DNA of 64,000 bases from Haloactinopolyspora alba (GTDB lineage Bacteria > Actinomycetota > Actinomycetes > Jiangellales > Jiangellaceae). This document shows positions 50,497-59,302 of the stretch, piece by piece; position 1 is the first letter of the stretch; each line of letters opens with the position of its first letter. The position numbers were made by a program, and so were the translations under genes. The notes under the pieces are model-generated. The model saw nothing but the letters and a program-made list of their open reading frames with translations. It had not been told where the DNA came from and did no database searches. The stretch spans positions 81,405-145,404 of the forward strand of contig NZ_PYGE01000013.1 in assembly GCF_003014555.1 (NCBI RefSeq). Reading direction: 5' to 3'.

Positions 50497-51492
50497 ATGT
50501 CGGAGACCGAGAAAGGGCTGCTGGCAGGGCTCGGCGTGTCGGCCGCGGAGGAGGCGGCCTACCGGGCGCTGCTGCGGCACGGCCCGTTGCCGCTGTCGAA
50601 GCTCGCGGAGCCGGCCGGACTCTCGACGGACGCGCTGCGCCGGCTGGTGCCGAGCCTGGAACAGCTGGGTCTGGTCAGCCGGCTCGCCGGCCGGCCGCTA
50701 CGGCTGACGGCCACGCCGCCGACCGTGGCCATCGACGCGCTCGCGGCGCGACGCCAGGACGAGCTGGCGTCCAGCCGTGCGGCGGCGACGGTGCTGGCCG
50801 CCGAAGAGACCTGGAGCCCGGACGGTGAGCCGGAGCAGCTGATCGAGATCGTCAACGGGCCCGACGCCGTGGCGCGGCGCTACTACCAACTGCACGAGAT
50901 GGCGCAGCACGAGGTGCTGGGGCTGATCAAGCCGCCGTTCGCGATCGACACCGGCCAGCCGAACCTCGCCCAGGAGGCAGGGATGCGGCGCGGCGTCCGC
51001 GCGCGGAGCATCTACGGGCCGAGCGCTTTCGAGGACCCGGCCATCCTCATGCACGTCAAACGGTGCGTCGCCGCCGGCGAACAGGCGCGTATCGGCGAAG
51101 TGCCGATCAAGCTGGCGATCGCCGACGCCAAGGTGGCCATCCTGCCGCTCACGTCCAAACCGGTGACGGTCGAGAGCGCCCTGGTGGTCCAAGCCAGTGC
51201 GTTGCTCGACGCCCTGGTGTCGCTGTTCGAGGCGCTGTGGCGCACCGCCGCTCCGCTGGAGCTGTCCGAGTCCGGCACCGCGGCCACGTCCGGCTCCACG
51301 TTGGACCTCGACGTCGTGGCGCTGCTGGCGAGCGGGATGCAGGACGAGGCGGTCGCCCGCCAGCTCGGGGTCAGCGCCCGCACGCTGCAGCGCCGGCTGC
51401 AGACGATGTTCGACCAGCTCGGAGGACGCACGCGGTTCCAGGCCGGGTTCCGCGCCGGGCTGCGGGCGGCCGGCGACGTCGGCAGGGACTGA
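50497..51492 (+). CDS. TrmB-like/LuxR-type HTH transcriptional regulator
   Basis: 331 residues from ATG 50497; GTG 50488 is a possible earlier start. The N-terminus is a TrmB-like winged helix (GVSAAEEAAYRALLRHGPLP, LSTDALRRLVPSLEQLGLVS). A phospholipase-D-like sugar-binding-type middle region follows. The C-terminal LuxR helix-turn-helix is at about 265-325 (DVVALLASGMQDEAVARQLG, SARTLQRRLQTMFDQL). Regulators of this two-HTH type stand next to S8 peptidases in many actinobacteria. It probably controls the divergent peptidase gene; its signal is unknown. Confidence 0.88.
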   Translation: MSETEKGLLAGLGVSAAEEAAYRALLRHGPLPLSKLAEPAGLSTDALRRLVPSLEQLGLVSRLAGRPLRLTATPPTVAIDALAARRQDELASSRAAATVLAAEETWSPDGEPEQLIEIVNGPDAVARRYYQLHEMAQHEVLGLIKPPFAIDTGQPNLAQEAGMRRGVRARSIYGPSAFEDPAILMHVKRCVAAGEQARIGEVPIKLAIADAKVAILPLTSKPVTVESALVVQASALLDALVSLFEALWRTAAPLELSESGTAATSGSTLDLDVVALLASGMQDEAVARQLGVSARTLQRRLQTMFDQLGGRTRFQAGFRAGLRAAGDVGRD

Positions 51493-51801
51493 CGCGGTCT
51501 CAACGGTGCCGGACGCCGCCGAGCTGCACCGTGATTGAAGTCACCGGCATTCGTGGTGTGCCCGGATCGCGCCGGACCGCTTCGTCTTCCAGGGTGCTTT
51601 GTCTTCCGGGGTGACATGAATGGCAACCGTTGACCGCTGTGTCACCGTCTCCGAATCCATAGCCGAACCCGTGCATCAACATCGCATCAACGAACCGTCC
51701 GCCTGCCCGGGCGTCACCTGCGATCTCTGATAGCCAGGTCGGTGATTCCTTCCAGTCCGCCCGTGCCGCTCACGCGGCCCGCCAACGAAGGGACAGCGAC
51801 G
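51493..51801. other. intergenic stretch upstream of the acylase gene
   Basis: About 300 bases; nothing beyond shadow frames was seen. It should hold the acylase promoter. No clear repeats or hairpin. Confidence 0.4.
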
Positions 51802-54321
51802 ATGATCCATCGGACGAGAGCGCGCGCCGCCCTAGCTCTGGGTACGGCCGTGATCGCGACGGTAGCGGTGGCTCAGGGCGCCGGCACCGCCGCGACGCAG
51901 GAGCGGCCGGACGACGTGTACACGGTCGAAGGGCTGTCGGAGCCGGTCGACATCCTGGTCGACGACTACGGCGTGCCGCACATCTACGCCGGTGAGCATT
52001 ACGACTCGTTCTTCGCGCAGGGGTTCAACGCGGCGCGGGACAGGCTGTGGCAGATCGATCTGTGGCGCCGCAAGGGTCTCGGGCAGCTCTCCGAGGTGTT
52101 CGGCCCGGCGTACGTCGAGCAGGATCGCGCCAATCGGATGTTCTCCTACCGGGACGACATGTACTGGGAATGGCTGTCCTACGGCAACGACGCGAAGGAG
52201 ATCGCCGAGTCCTACACGGCAGGCATCAACGCCTACGTCAAGCTCACCCGGAAGAACCAGGAGCTCATGCCATGGGAGTTCGAGTTCCTTCGCTACGAGC
52301 CCGAACTCTGGAAGCCGGAGGACGTCGTCCGGCTCCGGTCGCACGCCCTCGTCGGAAACCTCCGGTCCGAGGTCGAACGCGCCTACGTCGCCCGTGACCT
52401 CGGGCTGCAGTACGAAGACATCCGGGAGCCGCTCGATGCCGGCTGGAAAACCCAGGTGCCGGATGGTCTCGATCTCGAAAGCTTCCCCGAGGATCCCGAC
52501 GAACTCCTGCGCACCTACGACCTCGCCACCCAGGGCGTCGACTTCGACCAGGCGGAGCTGGAGTCGCTCGGCGGATTCGGCGAGGCGACCGTGAACGGGC
52601 GGACAGTCGAGCCGGCGCCGCCAGGCAGCCGCAAGGCCGGGGACCAGATCGGGCAACTGCCGGACAACCCGGACGACCTCGATCCCGGCTCCAACACGTT
52701 CGCCGTCTCTCCCGAGCGCACCAAGACCGACGGGGCACTGATCGCCAGTGATCCGCACCGGGGGCAGTCGGTTCCCTCGCTTCGCTACATCGCACATCTC
52801 AACGCGCCGGGCATCGACGTGATCGGCGCCGGCGAACCGGGCCTGCCCGGCCTCTCGCTCGGCCACAACCAGGACATCGCCTTCGGGTTGACCATCTACG
52901 ACATCGACCAGGAAGACCTGTACGTCTACGAGACGCGCCCCGGCAAGCCGAACCAGTACCGCTACAAGGGCCGCTGGGAACCGATGCGGGTGAAGACCGA
53001 GGAGATCCCGGTTCGCGGCGGCGGGACCGAGACGGTCGAGATGAGGTTCACCCGCCACGGGCCGGTCATCTATCAGGACCCGAAGAGCAAGGTCGCCTTC
53101 GGAGTACGCACGGTATGGACCGAACCGGGTACCGCCGCGTACTTCGGCAGCATCGAGTACATGCGCGAAGGCGACTGGCGAGGCTTCCACACGTCGCTGA
53201 ACCGGTGGGGAACGCCCGGCGAGAACCAGCAGTACGCCGACGTCGAGGGCAACATCGGATGGAAGCCGGCCGGCCGCACCCCGATCCGCCCGAACTGGGA
53301 CGGCCTGCTGCCCGTGCCCGGCGACGGCAGCTACGAGTGGGACGGCTACTACGACATGGACCAGCTGCCGGTCAGCTTCAACCCCGAACGCGGGTGGTTG
53401 CAGACCAACAACGAGTCCAGGCTGTTCGACGACCACGAGACCGGTCCGCTGCCCGAGTACGTCAACCGCAAGATCGGGTTCGAGGCGTCCGACCCCTGGC
53501 GCGCGATACGCACGCGTGAGGTTCTCGGCGAGATGGACGACGCCACCCAGGAGTCGATGCTGGCGCTGCAGACGGACCACGTCTCCGTCCCGGGCAGGCT
53601 GATCACCGACGAGCTCGACGAGGTCACCTCCGACGATCCCGGCGTCCGGCAGGCGCTCGACCTGCTCCGCGGCTGGGACCACGACATGAACGCCGACTCC
53701 GGCGCGGCCGCGGTGTTCGACGTCTGGACGGACATCCACGGCGCACCCGGCACAGGGGACGGCTTCCTCGGGAAGGCGCTGCTCGAGGCGGCCGTCGACG
53801 ACCCGGCCGTGGTGGAGCAGATCGGGGCGGTGGCCGACACCACGGCCGTGGACATGATCCGGAACCCGGAGAAGTGGTTCGACGGCGACGCCGTCGCGGT
53901 GCGGGACGCGGCGATCACCTCGAGTCTCGCGGCTGCCGCGCGGAAGCTGACCGAAGACCAGGGGTCCGACCCGGACCGCTGGCGATACGGCCACTACAAC
54001 CAGCTGGAGTTGATCCATCCGCTGTCCGCGCTGGTGGACCCGCAGACCCGGGAGGCGATCGACATCGAGCCCATGGAGAAGGAACCGGTGAACAACACCG
54101 TCGGTGACGCCGGGGCGTCGTGGCGCTACATCGCCGAGCCGGGCAACTGGGACGATGCCCAGGCGATGACCAACCCCGGCCAGTCCGGCGACCCGGAGAG
54201 CCAGTTCTACGAGAACCTGTTCGTCCCGTGGGCGAACGGCGAGACCTTCCCGCTGTACTACAGCCGGGAGGAGGTCGAGAAGAACACGGCGCTGACCATC
54301 CGGCTCGAACCCGCCGGCTGA
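51802..54321 (+). CDS. penicillin acylase family Ntn-hydrolase
   Basis: 839 residues from ATG 51802 with AAGGGA upstream; a Sec signal covers about 5-32. The alpha-chain part has VDDYGVPHIYA and GFNAARDRLWQIDLWRR. The beta chain should start at Ser297 in DPGSNTFAV, the autocatalytic N-terminal nucleophile. Later motifs are DPHRG, LSLGHNQDIAFGLT and QTNNES. The protein is expected to be exported, self-cleaved into alpha and beta chains, and to hydrolyse amide bonds of beta-lactams, acyl-homoserine lactones or acylated peptides. The substrate is not decided by sequence. It is convergent with the PAS regulator and shares a terminator with it. Confidence 0.93.
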   Translation: MIHRTRARAALALGTAVIATVAVAQGAGTAATQERPDDVYTVEGLSEPVDILVDDYGVPHIYAGEHYDSFFAQGFNAARDRLWQIDLWRRKGLGQLSEVFGPAYVEQDRANRMFSYRDDMYWEWLSYGNDAKEIAESYTAGINAYVKLTRKNQELMPWEFEFLRYEPELWKPEDVVRLRSHALVGNLRSEVERAYVARDLGLQYEDIREPLDAGWKTQVPDGLDLESFPEDPDELLRTYDLATQGVDFDQAELESLGGFGEATVNGRTVEPAPPGSRKAGDQIGQLPDNPDDLDPGSNTFAVSPERTKTDGALIASDPHRGQSVPSLRYIAHLNAPGIDVIGAGEPGLPGLSLGHNQDIAFGLTIYDIDQEDLYVYETRPGKPNQYRYKGRWEPMRVKTEEIPVRGGGTETVEMRFTRHGPVIYQDPKSKVAFGVRTVWTEPGTAAYFGSIEYMREGDWRGFHTSLNRWGTPGENQQYADVEGNIGWKPAGRTPIRPNWDGLLPVPGDGSYEWDGYYDMDQLPVSFNPERGWLQTNNESRLFDDHETGPLPEYVNRKIGFEASDPWRAIRTREVLGEMDDATQESMLALQTDHVSVPGRLITDELDEVTSDDPGVRQALDLLRGWDHDMNADSGAAAVFDVWTDIHGAPGTGDGFLGKALLEAAVDDPAVVEQIGAVADTTAVDMIRNPEKWFDGDAVAVRDAAITSSLAAAARKLTEDQGSDPDRWRYGHYNQLELIHPLSALVDPQTREAIDIEPMEKEPVNNTVGDAGASWRYIAEPGNWDDAQAMTNPGQSGDPESQFYENLFVPWANGETFPLYYSREEVEKNTALTIRLEPAG

Positions 54322-54332
54322 TCCGCCGGCAC

Positions 54333-54391
54333 GCATCGGCTACCGCTTCGTGGGCGCCCACCGGCTCACCCGGCGAAGCGGTAGCCGATGC
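54333..54391. terminator. bidirectional hairpin whose right arm is coding sequence
   Basis: An 18-bp perfect inverted repeat (54333-54350 with 54374-54391; arm GCATCGGCTACCGCTTCG) lies between convergent genes. The right arm is the final coding part (Gly-Ile-Gly-Tyr-Arg-Phe) of the PAS regulator; the left arm is an inverted copy in the gap. The loop is 23 nt. Confidence 0.85.
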
Positions 54392-55070
54392 CGCGTTCGG
54401 TGACGAGGTACGTCGGATTGGCGGGGTCCGCCTCGATCTTGCGCCGCAACCGGTTCACATAGACCCGGACGTAATGTGCTTCATCGCCGTACTTCGGTCC
54501 CCAGATCTGACGGAGCACCCGGGCATGACGCAGCGTCGTGCCCGGGTTCTCCATGAACAGACGCAGAAGTGCCAGCTCGGTCCGGGTGAGAGTGACCCGG
54601 CGGCCTCGCACGCGCGCGGTCATCGCGTGCATGTCGAGCTCCAGGTCGCGGTGGCGCAGCACGATGCGCTTGGGGCTGGTGATGTCCTCGACCAGGTAAC
54701 CGACACCGAGCGTGACGGCCCTGCTGTCGCGGACGGGGAACGAGCGCAGGCGCAGCTTACGGCGCCGGCCCGCGACGGTCGCGGTCACGTGCATTGACGT
54801 CGAGGGCTGCGACGCCGTGGAACGGATTCCGAGCTGACGCCCGATTTCGTTGAGGCACGCACCCGCGAGCAGGCCGCCGGTGACGCCGAGCAGCCGGGCG
54901 GCCGCGGCGTTGTGGAAGGTGACACGGCCGTCGAGCCCGGCGATGATCAGCCCGTCATCGAGACTGGCGAGGACAGCGTCCAGCGCACCGGCTCCGGACA
55001 CGGAAACCGCCGGCTCGTCGTGAGCATGGCGTGTGGAGTTCTCGTGTCGTGACAGGTAAGACATCGACAT
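54366..55070 (-). CDS. PAS-domain winged-helix (OmpR-type) transcriptional regulator
   Basis: 234 residues from ATG 55070 (AGGA five bases upstream). A PAS domain at about 25-130 (VLASLDDGLIIAGLDGRVTF, NAAAARLLGV) precedes an OmpR/PhoB-type DNA-binding domain at about 140-232 (VTLTRTELALLRLFMENPGT, HYVRVYVNRLRRKIE, TERGIGYRF). No receiver domain or phosphorylated Asp is present, so it acts as a one-component sensor. KdpE/PhoB-like DNA-binding features suggest binding of direct repeats. Its last codons form one arm of a terminator hairpin shared with the acylase gene. Target and ligand are unknown. Confidence 0.88.
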   Translation of the reverse strand: MSMSYLSRHENSTRHAHDEPAVSVSGAGALDAVLASLDDGLIIAGLDGRVTFHNAAAARLLGVTGGLLAGACLNEIGRQLGIRSTASQPSTSMHVTATVAGRRRKLRLRSFPVRDSRAVTLGVGYLVEDITSPKRIVLRHRDLELDMHAMTARVRGRRVTLTRTELALLRLFMENPGTTLRHARVLRQIWGPKYGDEAHYVRVYVNRLRRKIEADPANPTYLVTERGIGYRFAG

Positions 55071-55199
55071 CACCGTCCTGTCACGCCATTGTCGACAGAC
55101 TTCGCCTTCCGTTGTGTCAGAGGAATCCCAAGAATTGTTCCGCCCACCACCGAAGCGAATCCCGCCGCGGCGGCTCATCCACCGCGAGACTCCGACGGC

Positions 55200-56024
55200 T
55201 CAGTAGCGCCCGAGCGTGCCGCGGCGCTTGGCGACCCGCTCGCCGAACCCGAACGCGACGATGCCGGCGGCCAGGTAGCTGAACGTCACCACGAGCAGCG
55301 GGACGAGCCCTCCCATGCCCCACGGCTCGGTGACGGATCCGTCGGTGAACAGGGCTGTGTACAGGCTCCCGACGCCGTCGGTGAGCGGGAACGCGTGGCT
55401 CGCGTCGGCCCACCAGGCCGGCACGTCGATCAGCGGGACCGCGCTGGCGCTGAAGAGCATCACGACCAGAAGCACGGTGTCGTTGACGAACTGGATCTGC
55501 TTCCACACCAACGTCGCTCCCGCGACGATCAGCGAGACGCCGACGGCGGCGAGCATGATCATTGCGGCGGGAAGCAGTGCGGCGGCGTTCCAGTCCACCC
55601 GGATCGGCACGAACGGCGCGACGATCGCGACCGTGCCGGCAGCGACCAGCAAGGTCTCCAGGAACGCCGCGACCACCCGGCCGACGGCGGCGACGAGCCA
55701 GGGCGGCAACGGCGACAGGTAGACCTGCTCGATCGTGCCCGCCTGGATCTCGCCAAGCAGCCGCCAGAACATCTTGACGACCTGCATGTAGAAGAAGATG
55801 AACGGAACGAACCAGACCAGCATCACCGAGGTCGTCGCGCTGTCGAGCGCCCACTCGACCTCTCCGCCGACGACGACTTCCCCTTGGCCGAGCAGCGGGC
55901 CGAGCAGCAGAATGAACACACCGAACATGGGCAGCTCGATCAGGATCTGCAGCCGCTCCGACCAGGCGAACCGCAGGCCCTTGCGGATCTCGTTCCCCAC
56001 GGCGACCAGGTATCTCGTGCTCAT
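55200..56024 (-). CDS. ABC-2 type transporter permease (second)
   Basis: 274 residues with six hydrophobic segments (for example IELPMFGVFILLLGPLLGQ, LLVVMLFSASAVPLID). TIEQVYLSPLPPWLVAAVGR contains the cytoplasmic element that follows helix 2 in DrrB-type permeases. Its ATG overlaps the stop of the first permease (ATGA), and it ends the three-gene operon. With its partner it forms a heterodimeric channel for drug or lipid-like compounds. The substrate is unknown. Confidence 0.88.
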   Translation of the reverse strand: MSTRYLVAVGNEIRKGLRFAWSERLQILIELPMFGVFILLLGPLLGQGEVVVGGEVEWALDSATTSVMLVWFVPFIFFYMQVVKMFWRLLGEIQAGTIEQVYLSPLPPWLVAAVGRVVAAFLETLLVAAGTVAIVAPFVPIRVDWNAAALLPAAMIMLAAVGVSLIVAGATLVWKQIQFVNDTVLLVVMLFSASAVPLIDVPAWWADASHAFPLTDGVGSLYTALFTDGSVTEPWGMGGLVPLLVVTFSYLAAGIVAFGFGERVAKRRGTLGRY

Positions 56025-56854
56025 CGCGGGCTCAGTCCTCCTTCCCGCTGCGCGTGTCGGATGTTGACGATGTACGTCACCAGCCCGAGCGCGACCAGCA
56101 CGCCGGCGTGCACCACGAGCCAGGGCAGCGTCCCGTCGGACCATGTCGCCGACAACGGCTCGCCCGCCATCGTGGTGTTGACGGCCTGGACGCCGAGGGC
56201 GGTCGGGACGAACTGCGCGAAGGTCTCGAGGGCGTCCGGGAAGACGGTGATCGGCACGATCATCCCGCCGAAGAACATGACCACCATGTTGAACACGTGT
56301 GTGATGGCGCCGATGCTCGCGATGCGCACCGTCAGCGCCGCGAGCAGCAGGCCGTATCCGAGGGCGTCGACGACGGTGAGCACGCCCGGCACCAGGGCGG
56401 CCGGGTGCAGGTCGTAGTCGAGGCCGAACCCGAGCGCGAACACGGCCCCGAGCACCACCGCGCCGGCCAGCCCTTCGACCGCCAGCGCGGCGATCCGGCC
56501 GAGGATCTGCACCTGAGGTGTGGCCGGACTCATCTGCGCCTGCTCGAGCGTTCCGCCGTAGATCTCTTCCGCGATGCCGCCGCTGCCCTGAACCGCGGCG
56601 GTACTGGCCAGAACCACCGCCAGCAACGCGGGCAGCGTCTCGACCATCAGTGGCTCGACGACGTGCCCGCCGCCGATGAAGAAGGTGATGCCGAGATAGT
56701 TGAGCGCCAGCATGGCCATGCCGACGACCACCATGGACCGTCGTCGCCACATCAGCCGTACGCCCTTGCCGGTCTCGTTGGCGACCAGCCGGGTCTGCAG
56801 GACCACCCACGACCCTCGCGTACTGGCGACAGGGGCGGACAGCGACATCGTCAC
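56021..56854 (-). CDS. ABC-2 type transporter permease (first)
   Basis: 277 residues from GTG 56854, which overlaps the ATPase stop (GTGA) and has GGAGGGG eight bases upstream; ATG 56848 is an alternative. Six membrane segments are visible (SMVVVGMAMLALNYLGITFF, FNMVVMFFGGMIVPITVF). GTLEQAQMSPATPQVQILGR parallels the element in the second permease, showing that both are related. It pairs with the following permease and the upstream ATPase. Confidence 0.88.
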   Translation of the reverse strand: MTMSLSAPVASTRGSWVVLQTRLVANETGKGVRLMWRRRSMVVVGMAMLALNYLGITFFIGGGHVVEPLMVETLPALLAVVLASTAAVQGSGGIAEEIYGGTLEQAQMSPATPQVQILGRIAALAVEGLAGAVVLGAVFALGFGLDYDLHPAALVPGVLTVVDALGYGLLLAALTVRIASIGAITHVFNMVVMFFGGMIVPITVFPDALETFAQFVPTALGVQAVNTTMAGEPLSATWSDGTLPWLVVHAGVLVALGLVTYIVNIRHAQREGGLSPR

Positions 56855-57879
56855 GGCGTCGTCCCCTCCCCTCCGGCCTCCGGCGTCGGCGCCGCACCTG
56901 CGTGGTGCAGGAGGCGGATGAAGACCGCCTCCAAGCTCGGCCGTGCCTGCGCCACCGACACGAGCTGCTGGTCCGCCGCCGCGAGCTGATCGAGGACCGC
57001 GTACACGGTGGCGCTGTCGGCGTCCGGCAAGAGCACCCGGGTCCCGGAGCCGTCCGGTTCGACCCGCGCCCCCGCGGGCAATCCGCCGACGTTCCCGTCC
57101 AGCGACCCGGCGACGCGTATCTCGTATCGGTTCTCGGCGTGCCGGGCCAGCAGTTCGGTGGTGGGCAGATCCGCGATGATCTCGCCCTCCTTGATCACCG
57201 CGATCCGGTCGGACAGCTCTTGAGCCACCTCGAGCTGGTGCGTGGTCAACACGACGGTCTTGCCGTCGTCCGCGGCCAGATGCGCGATCCAGTCCTTCAC
57301 GGTGCGCGCCGCCTCGACGTCCAGGCCCAGCGTGGGCTCGTCCAGCAGGATGATCGGTGGGTCGGTGATCAGAGCGGCCGCCACCGCCACCTTCTGCTGC
57401 ATCCCCCGGGAGTACGAGCCGACAGTCTCGTGCCGGCGCTCCCACAGCCCAAGATCGGTCAACAGCCGGCGTGCGCGCGGGCGGACCTCCGATCCGCGCA
57501 GGCCTTTGAGTCGCCCGAAGTACATCAGGTTCTCCCACGCCGACATCGGCCAGTACACGTTGCGGGACCCTTCCAGCACCGCGCCGATCTGGCGGACGGC
57601 GTGACTGCGCTGTCGCGCCACGTCGTAACCGCCCAACGTGATCGACCCCGTACTCGGCGTGATCAGGCCGCAGATCATCTTGATCGTGGTGGTCTTGCCC
57701 GCGCCGTTCGGGCCGAGCAAGCCGATCACCTGCCCCCAGGGCACCGACAGTGTCGTCTCGCGGACTGCCGCGAACGCGTGCTCGCCGCGTCCGTAGGCCT
57801 TTCCGAGTCCGGACAGCTCGATCGCCGCGCCGGGCGCGGTGCCCGCCGACGCCGGATTCTCGGTCAGTACCGCTTCCAT
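56851..57879 (-). CDS. ABC transporter ATP-binding protein (DrrA-type)
   Basis: 342 residues. Walker A is GPNGAGKTT, the signature is SRGMQQKV in place of LSGGQ, Walker B is IILLDEPTLGLD and the switch His is in LTTHQLE. The C-terminal 100 residues (ENRYEIRVAGSLDG and on) form the regulatory extension common in drug-export ATPases. GAGGAG lies six bases before ATG 57879. It heads an operon with two permeases. A TetR operator copy (57891-57905) lies just upstream of its ribosome site, so the divergent TetR protein probably represses it. Confidence 0.93.
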   Translation of the reverse strand: MEAVLTENPASAGTAPGAAIELSGLGKAYGRGEHAFAAVRETTLSVPWGQVIGLLGPNGAGKTTTIKMICGLITPSTGSITLGGYDVARQRSHAVRQIGAVLEGSRNVYWPMSAWENLMYFGRLKGLRGSEVRPRARRLLTDLGLWERRHETVGSYSRGMQQKVAVAAALITDPPIILLDEPTLGLDVEAARTVKDWIAHLAADDGKTVVLTTHQLEVAQELSDRIAVIKEGEIIADLPTTELLARHAENRYEIRVAGSLDGNVGGLPAGARVEPDGSGTRVLLPDADSATVYAVLDQLAAADQQLVSVAQARPSLEAVFIRLLHHAGAAPTPEAGGEGTTP

Positions 57880-57890
57880 GACGGCTCCTC

Positions 57891-57905
57891 ACTTATGCCG
57901 TAAGC
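57891..57905. promoter_or_regulatory. TetR operator copy 1, at the ABC operon start
   Basis: ACTTATGCCGTAAGC, nearly the same as copy 2. Arms ACTTA/TAAG(C) flank a 5-nt centre. It lies directly upstream of the ABC ATPase ribosome site, where bound repressor would block transcription. Confidence 0.65.
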
Positions 57906-57925
57906 CCATGTTCGGCGACGCTAGA

Positions 57926-57940
57926 ACTTATGGTGTAAGT
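57926..57940. promoter_or_regulatory. TetR operator copy 2, at the tetR start
   Basis: ACTTATGGTGTAAGT is a perfect 5-5-5 inverted repeat (ACTTA/TAAGT) nine bases before the TetR ATG. Together with copy 1, 35 bp away, it gives each divergent promoter one site. Confidence 0.7.
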
Positions 57941-57948
57941 TGTCAACC

Positions 57949-58590
57949 ATGGCGACGACACGAGCGGCAACGGACACCGGACGCGCACCCCTGACCCGGG
58001 ACCGGATCCTGCGCGCCGCGCTGAACTACGTCGACGAGCACGGCCTGGAGTCGCTGAGCATGCACAAGCTCGGTGCCGAGCTGGGCGTCAAGGGCATGTC
58101 GCTGTACAACCACGTCGCCGGCAAGGACGACGTCCTCGACGGCGTGGTGGAGACGCTCTGGACCGAGGTCGAGGACGCCGCGCCGCCCGACCCGGACTGG
58201 CACCGCGGCTACCGCCAGTTCGCGCACGCGCTGCGCGACGTCCTCCACCAGCACCCGAACGCGGCACCGCTGATCACCGCCCGGCAGGTCATGCCCATTC
58301 CCGCCCTACGCGCCGTCCGGGCACACATCACCGCGGCCGTCGACAGCGGCGTCGCCGAAGATCGCGCTTACGAGCTGTTGCGCACCCTCACGTCGTACGC
58401 TCTCGGCCACGCGCTCGCCTACCTCAGCTGGGGCCTCGGTTGCCCCGGGTGCGTTCCGTCCGTGCGTGACCTGTTGCGCCCGGGTACCCCCGACGACCTC
58501 GCCGGCGTCGCGGACGTCTTCTGTGGACAGTCCGACCCGGACGCGCAGTTCGAGCTCGGCCTCGACCTGATGATCCGCGGCAGCTCCTGA
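57949..58590 (+). CDS. TetR-family regulator of the ABC exporter
   Basis: 213 residues from ATG 57949. The DNA-binding domain at about 14-60 reads LTRDRILRAALNYVDEHGLE, SMHKLGAELGVKGMSLYNHV. The C-terminal part has the TetR_C pattern of TetR class proteins (WHRGYRQFAHALRDVLHQHP). The similarity to the classic TetR branch and the divergent exporter genes suggest an antibiotic or metabolite inducer. Twin palindromes in the shared gap are its probable binding sites. No Shine-Dalgarno is obvious, so the transcript may be short-leadered. Confidence 0.92.
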   Translation: MATTRAATDTGRAPLTRDRILRAALNYVDEHGLESLSMHKLGAELGVKGMSLYNHVAGKDDVLDGVVETLWTEVEDAAPPDPDWHRGYRQFAHALRDVLHQHPNAAPLITARQVMPIPALRAVRAHITAAVDSGVAEDRAYELLRTLTSYALGHALAYLSWGLGCPGCVPSVRDLLRPGTPDDLAGVADVFCGQSDPDAQFELGLDLMIRGSS

Positions 58591-58608
58591 AGGCCACATC
58601 GCACCGGC

Positions 58609-59271
58609 TCAGCGATCGAGCAGCGGGCCGAAGATGAACCGCCCCATCTCGACGGCGTCGGATTGATCGTAGATCTCGCCCGTCACCGCCGGGTGCGCCC
58701 GCAGGTACGCCTCGGCGTTGACCGGGTCGGCAAAGAAGTTGACGTGCCCGCAGGCCGCTTCGGCGGCGGTGCCGCACCCCGTCGTGGCGCCGACGAGCAC
58801 GACCGTGCTGTCGGGTTGCCACGTGAACGCGCCGTCGCGGCACTGAATGTGGATCCCTTCGCCGGTGTGCGGATCGGCGCTGGAGATGGTGGCATCGCGG
58901 CCGGCCATCAACGGAATCCCCAGAGAGTCGCCGGCGCACATGGCCCAACTGGTGGCACCGTCGTCCAGCTGTACACGGTGCGGCGTCGGCACGCCGGAGA
59001 ACGGGTAGGCGACGGTGACGGCGCCGTCGGCGGTGTGCACGAGGTCCGCCCGGTCGAGGGCTCCGAGTGCCTGGTCCGGGTCGAGTCCGAACCGAGCCGC
59101 CTGCTCGCTCACCCAATTCGTGCTCGGCGCCTCCCCGGTGTTCACGAACGCGGTCAGCACGGTCCGGTGCAGATCACGCAGCGGCGGCGGAAGCGCTGCC
59201 TGCGAGTCGTTCATGAGGGTGATGCCGAACTCGGCGTTGAACCTCGTTATGCGATCGTCGGCACTGGTCAT
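58609..59271 (-). CDS. merB: alkylmercury lyase
   Basis: 220 residues, near the usual 212. The catalytic set is complete: Cys112 and Asp115 in WAMCAGDSLGIP and Cys174 in EAACGHVNFF, matching Cys96, Asp99 and Cys159 of the plasmid R831b enzyme. PTPHRVQL and GRDATISSADPHTGEGI are further family marks. It cleaves the carbon-mercury bond of organomercurials and passes Hg(II) on to MerA. The gene follows merA after 31 bases on the same strand. It acts in the cytoplasm. Confidence 0.95.
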   Translation of the reverse strand: MTSADDRITRFNAEFGITLMNDSQAALPPPLRDLHRTVLTAFVNTGEAPSTNWVSEQAARFGLDPDQALGALDRADLVHTADGAVTVAYPFSGVPTPHRVQLDDGATSWAMCAGDSLGIPLMAGRDATISSADPHTGEGIHIQCRDGAFTWQPDSTVVLVGATTGCGTAAEAACGHVNFFADPVNAEAYLRAHPAVTGEIYDQSDAVEMGRFIFGPLLDR

Positions 59272-59302
59272 GACTGTTTCCTCCAGGAGATCCGGCGCCG
59301 GG

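Noticed and set aside
51832..54336. 834-residue open frame antisense to the penicillin acylase gene
   Set aside because: It mirrors the codon structure of the real gene in high-GC DNA, lacks domain signatures and has the Arg/Val/Asp-rich composition typical of shadow frames.
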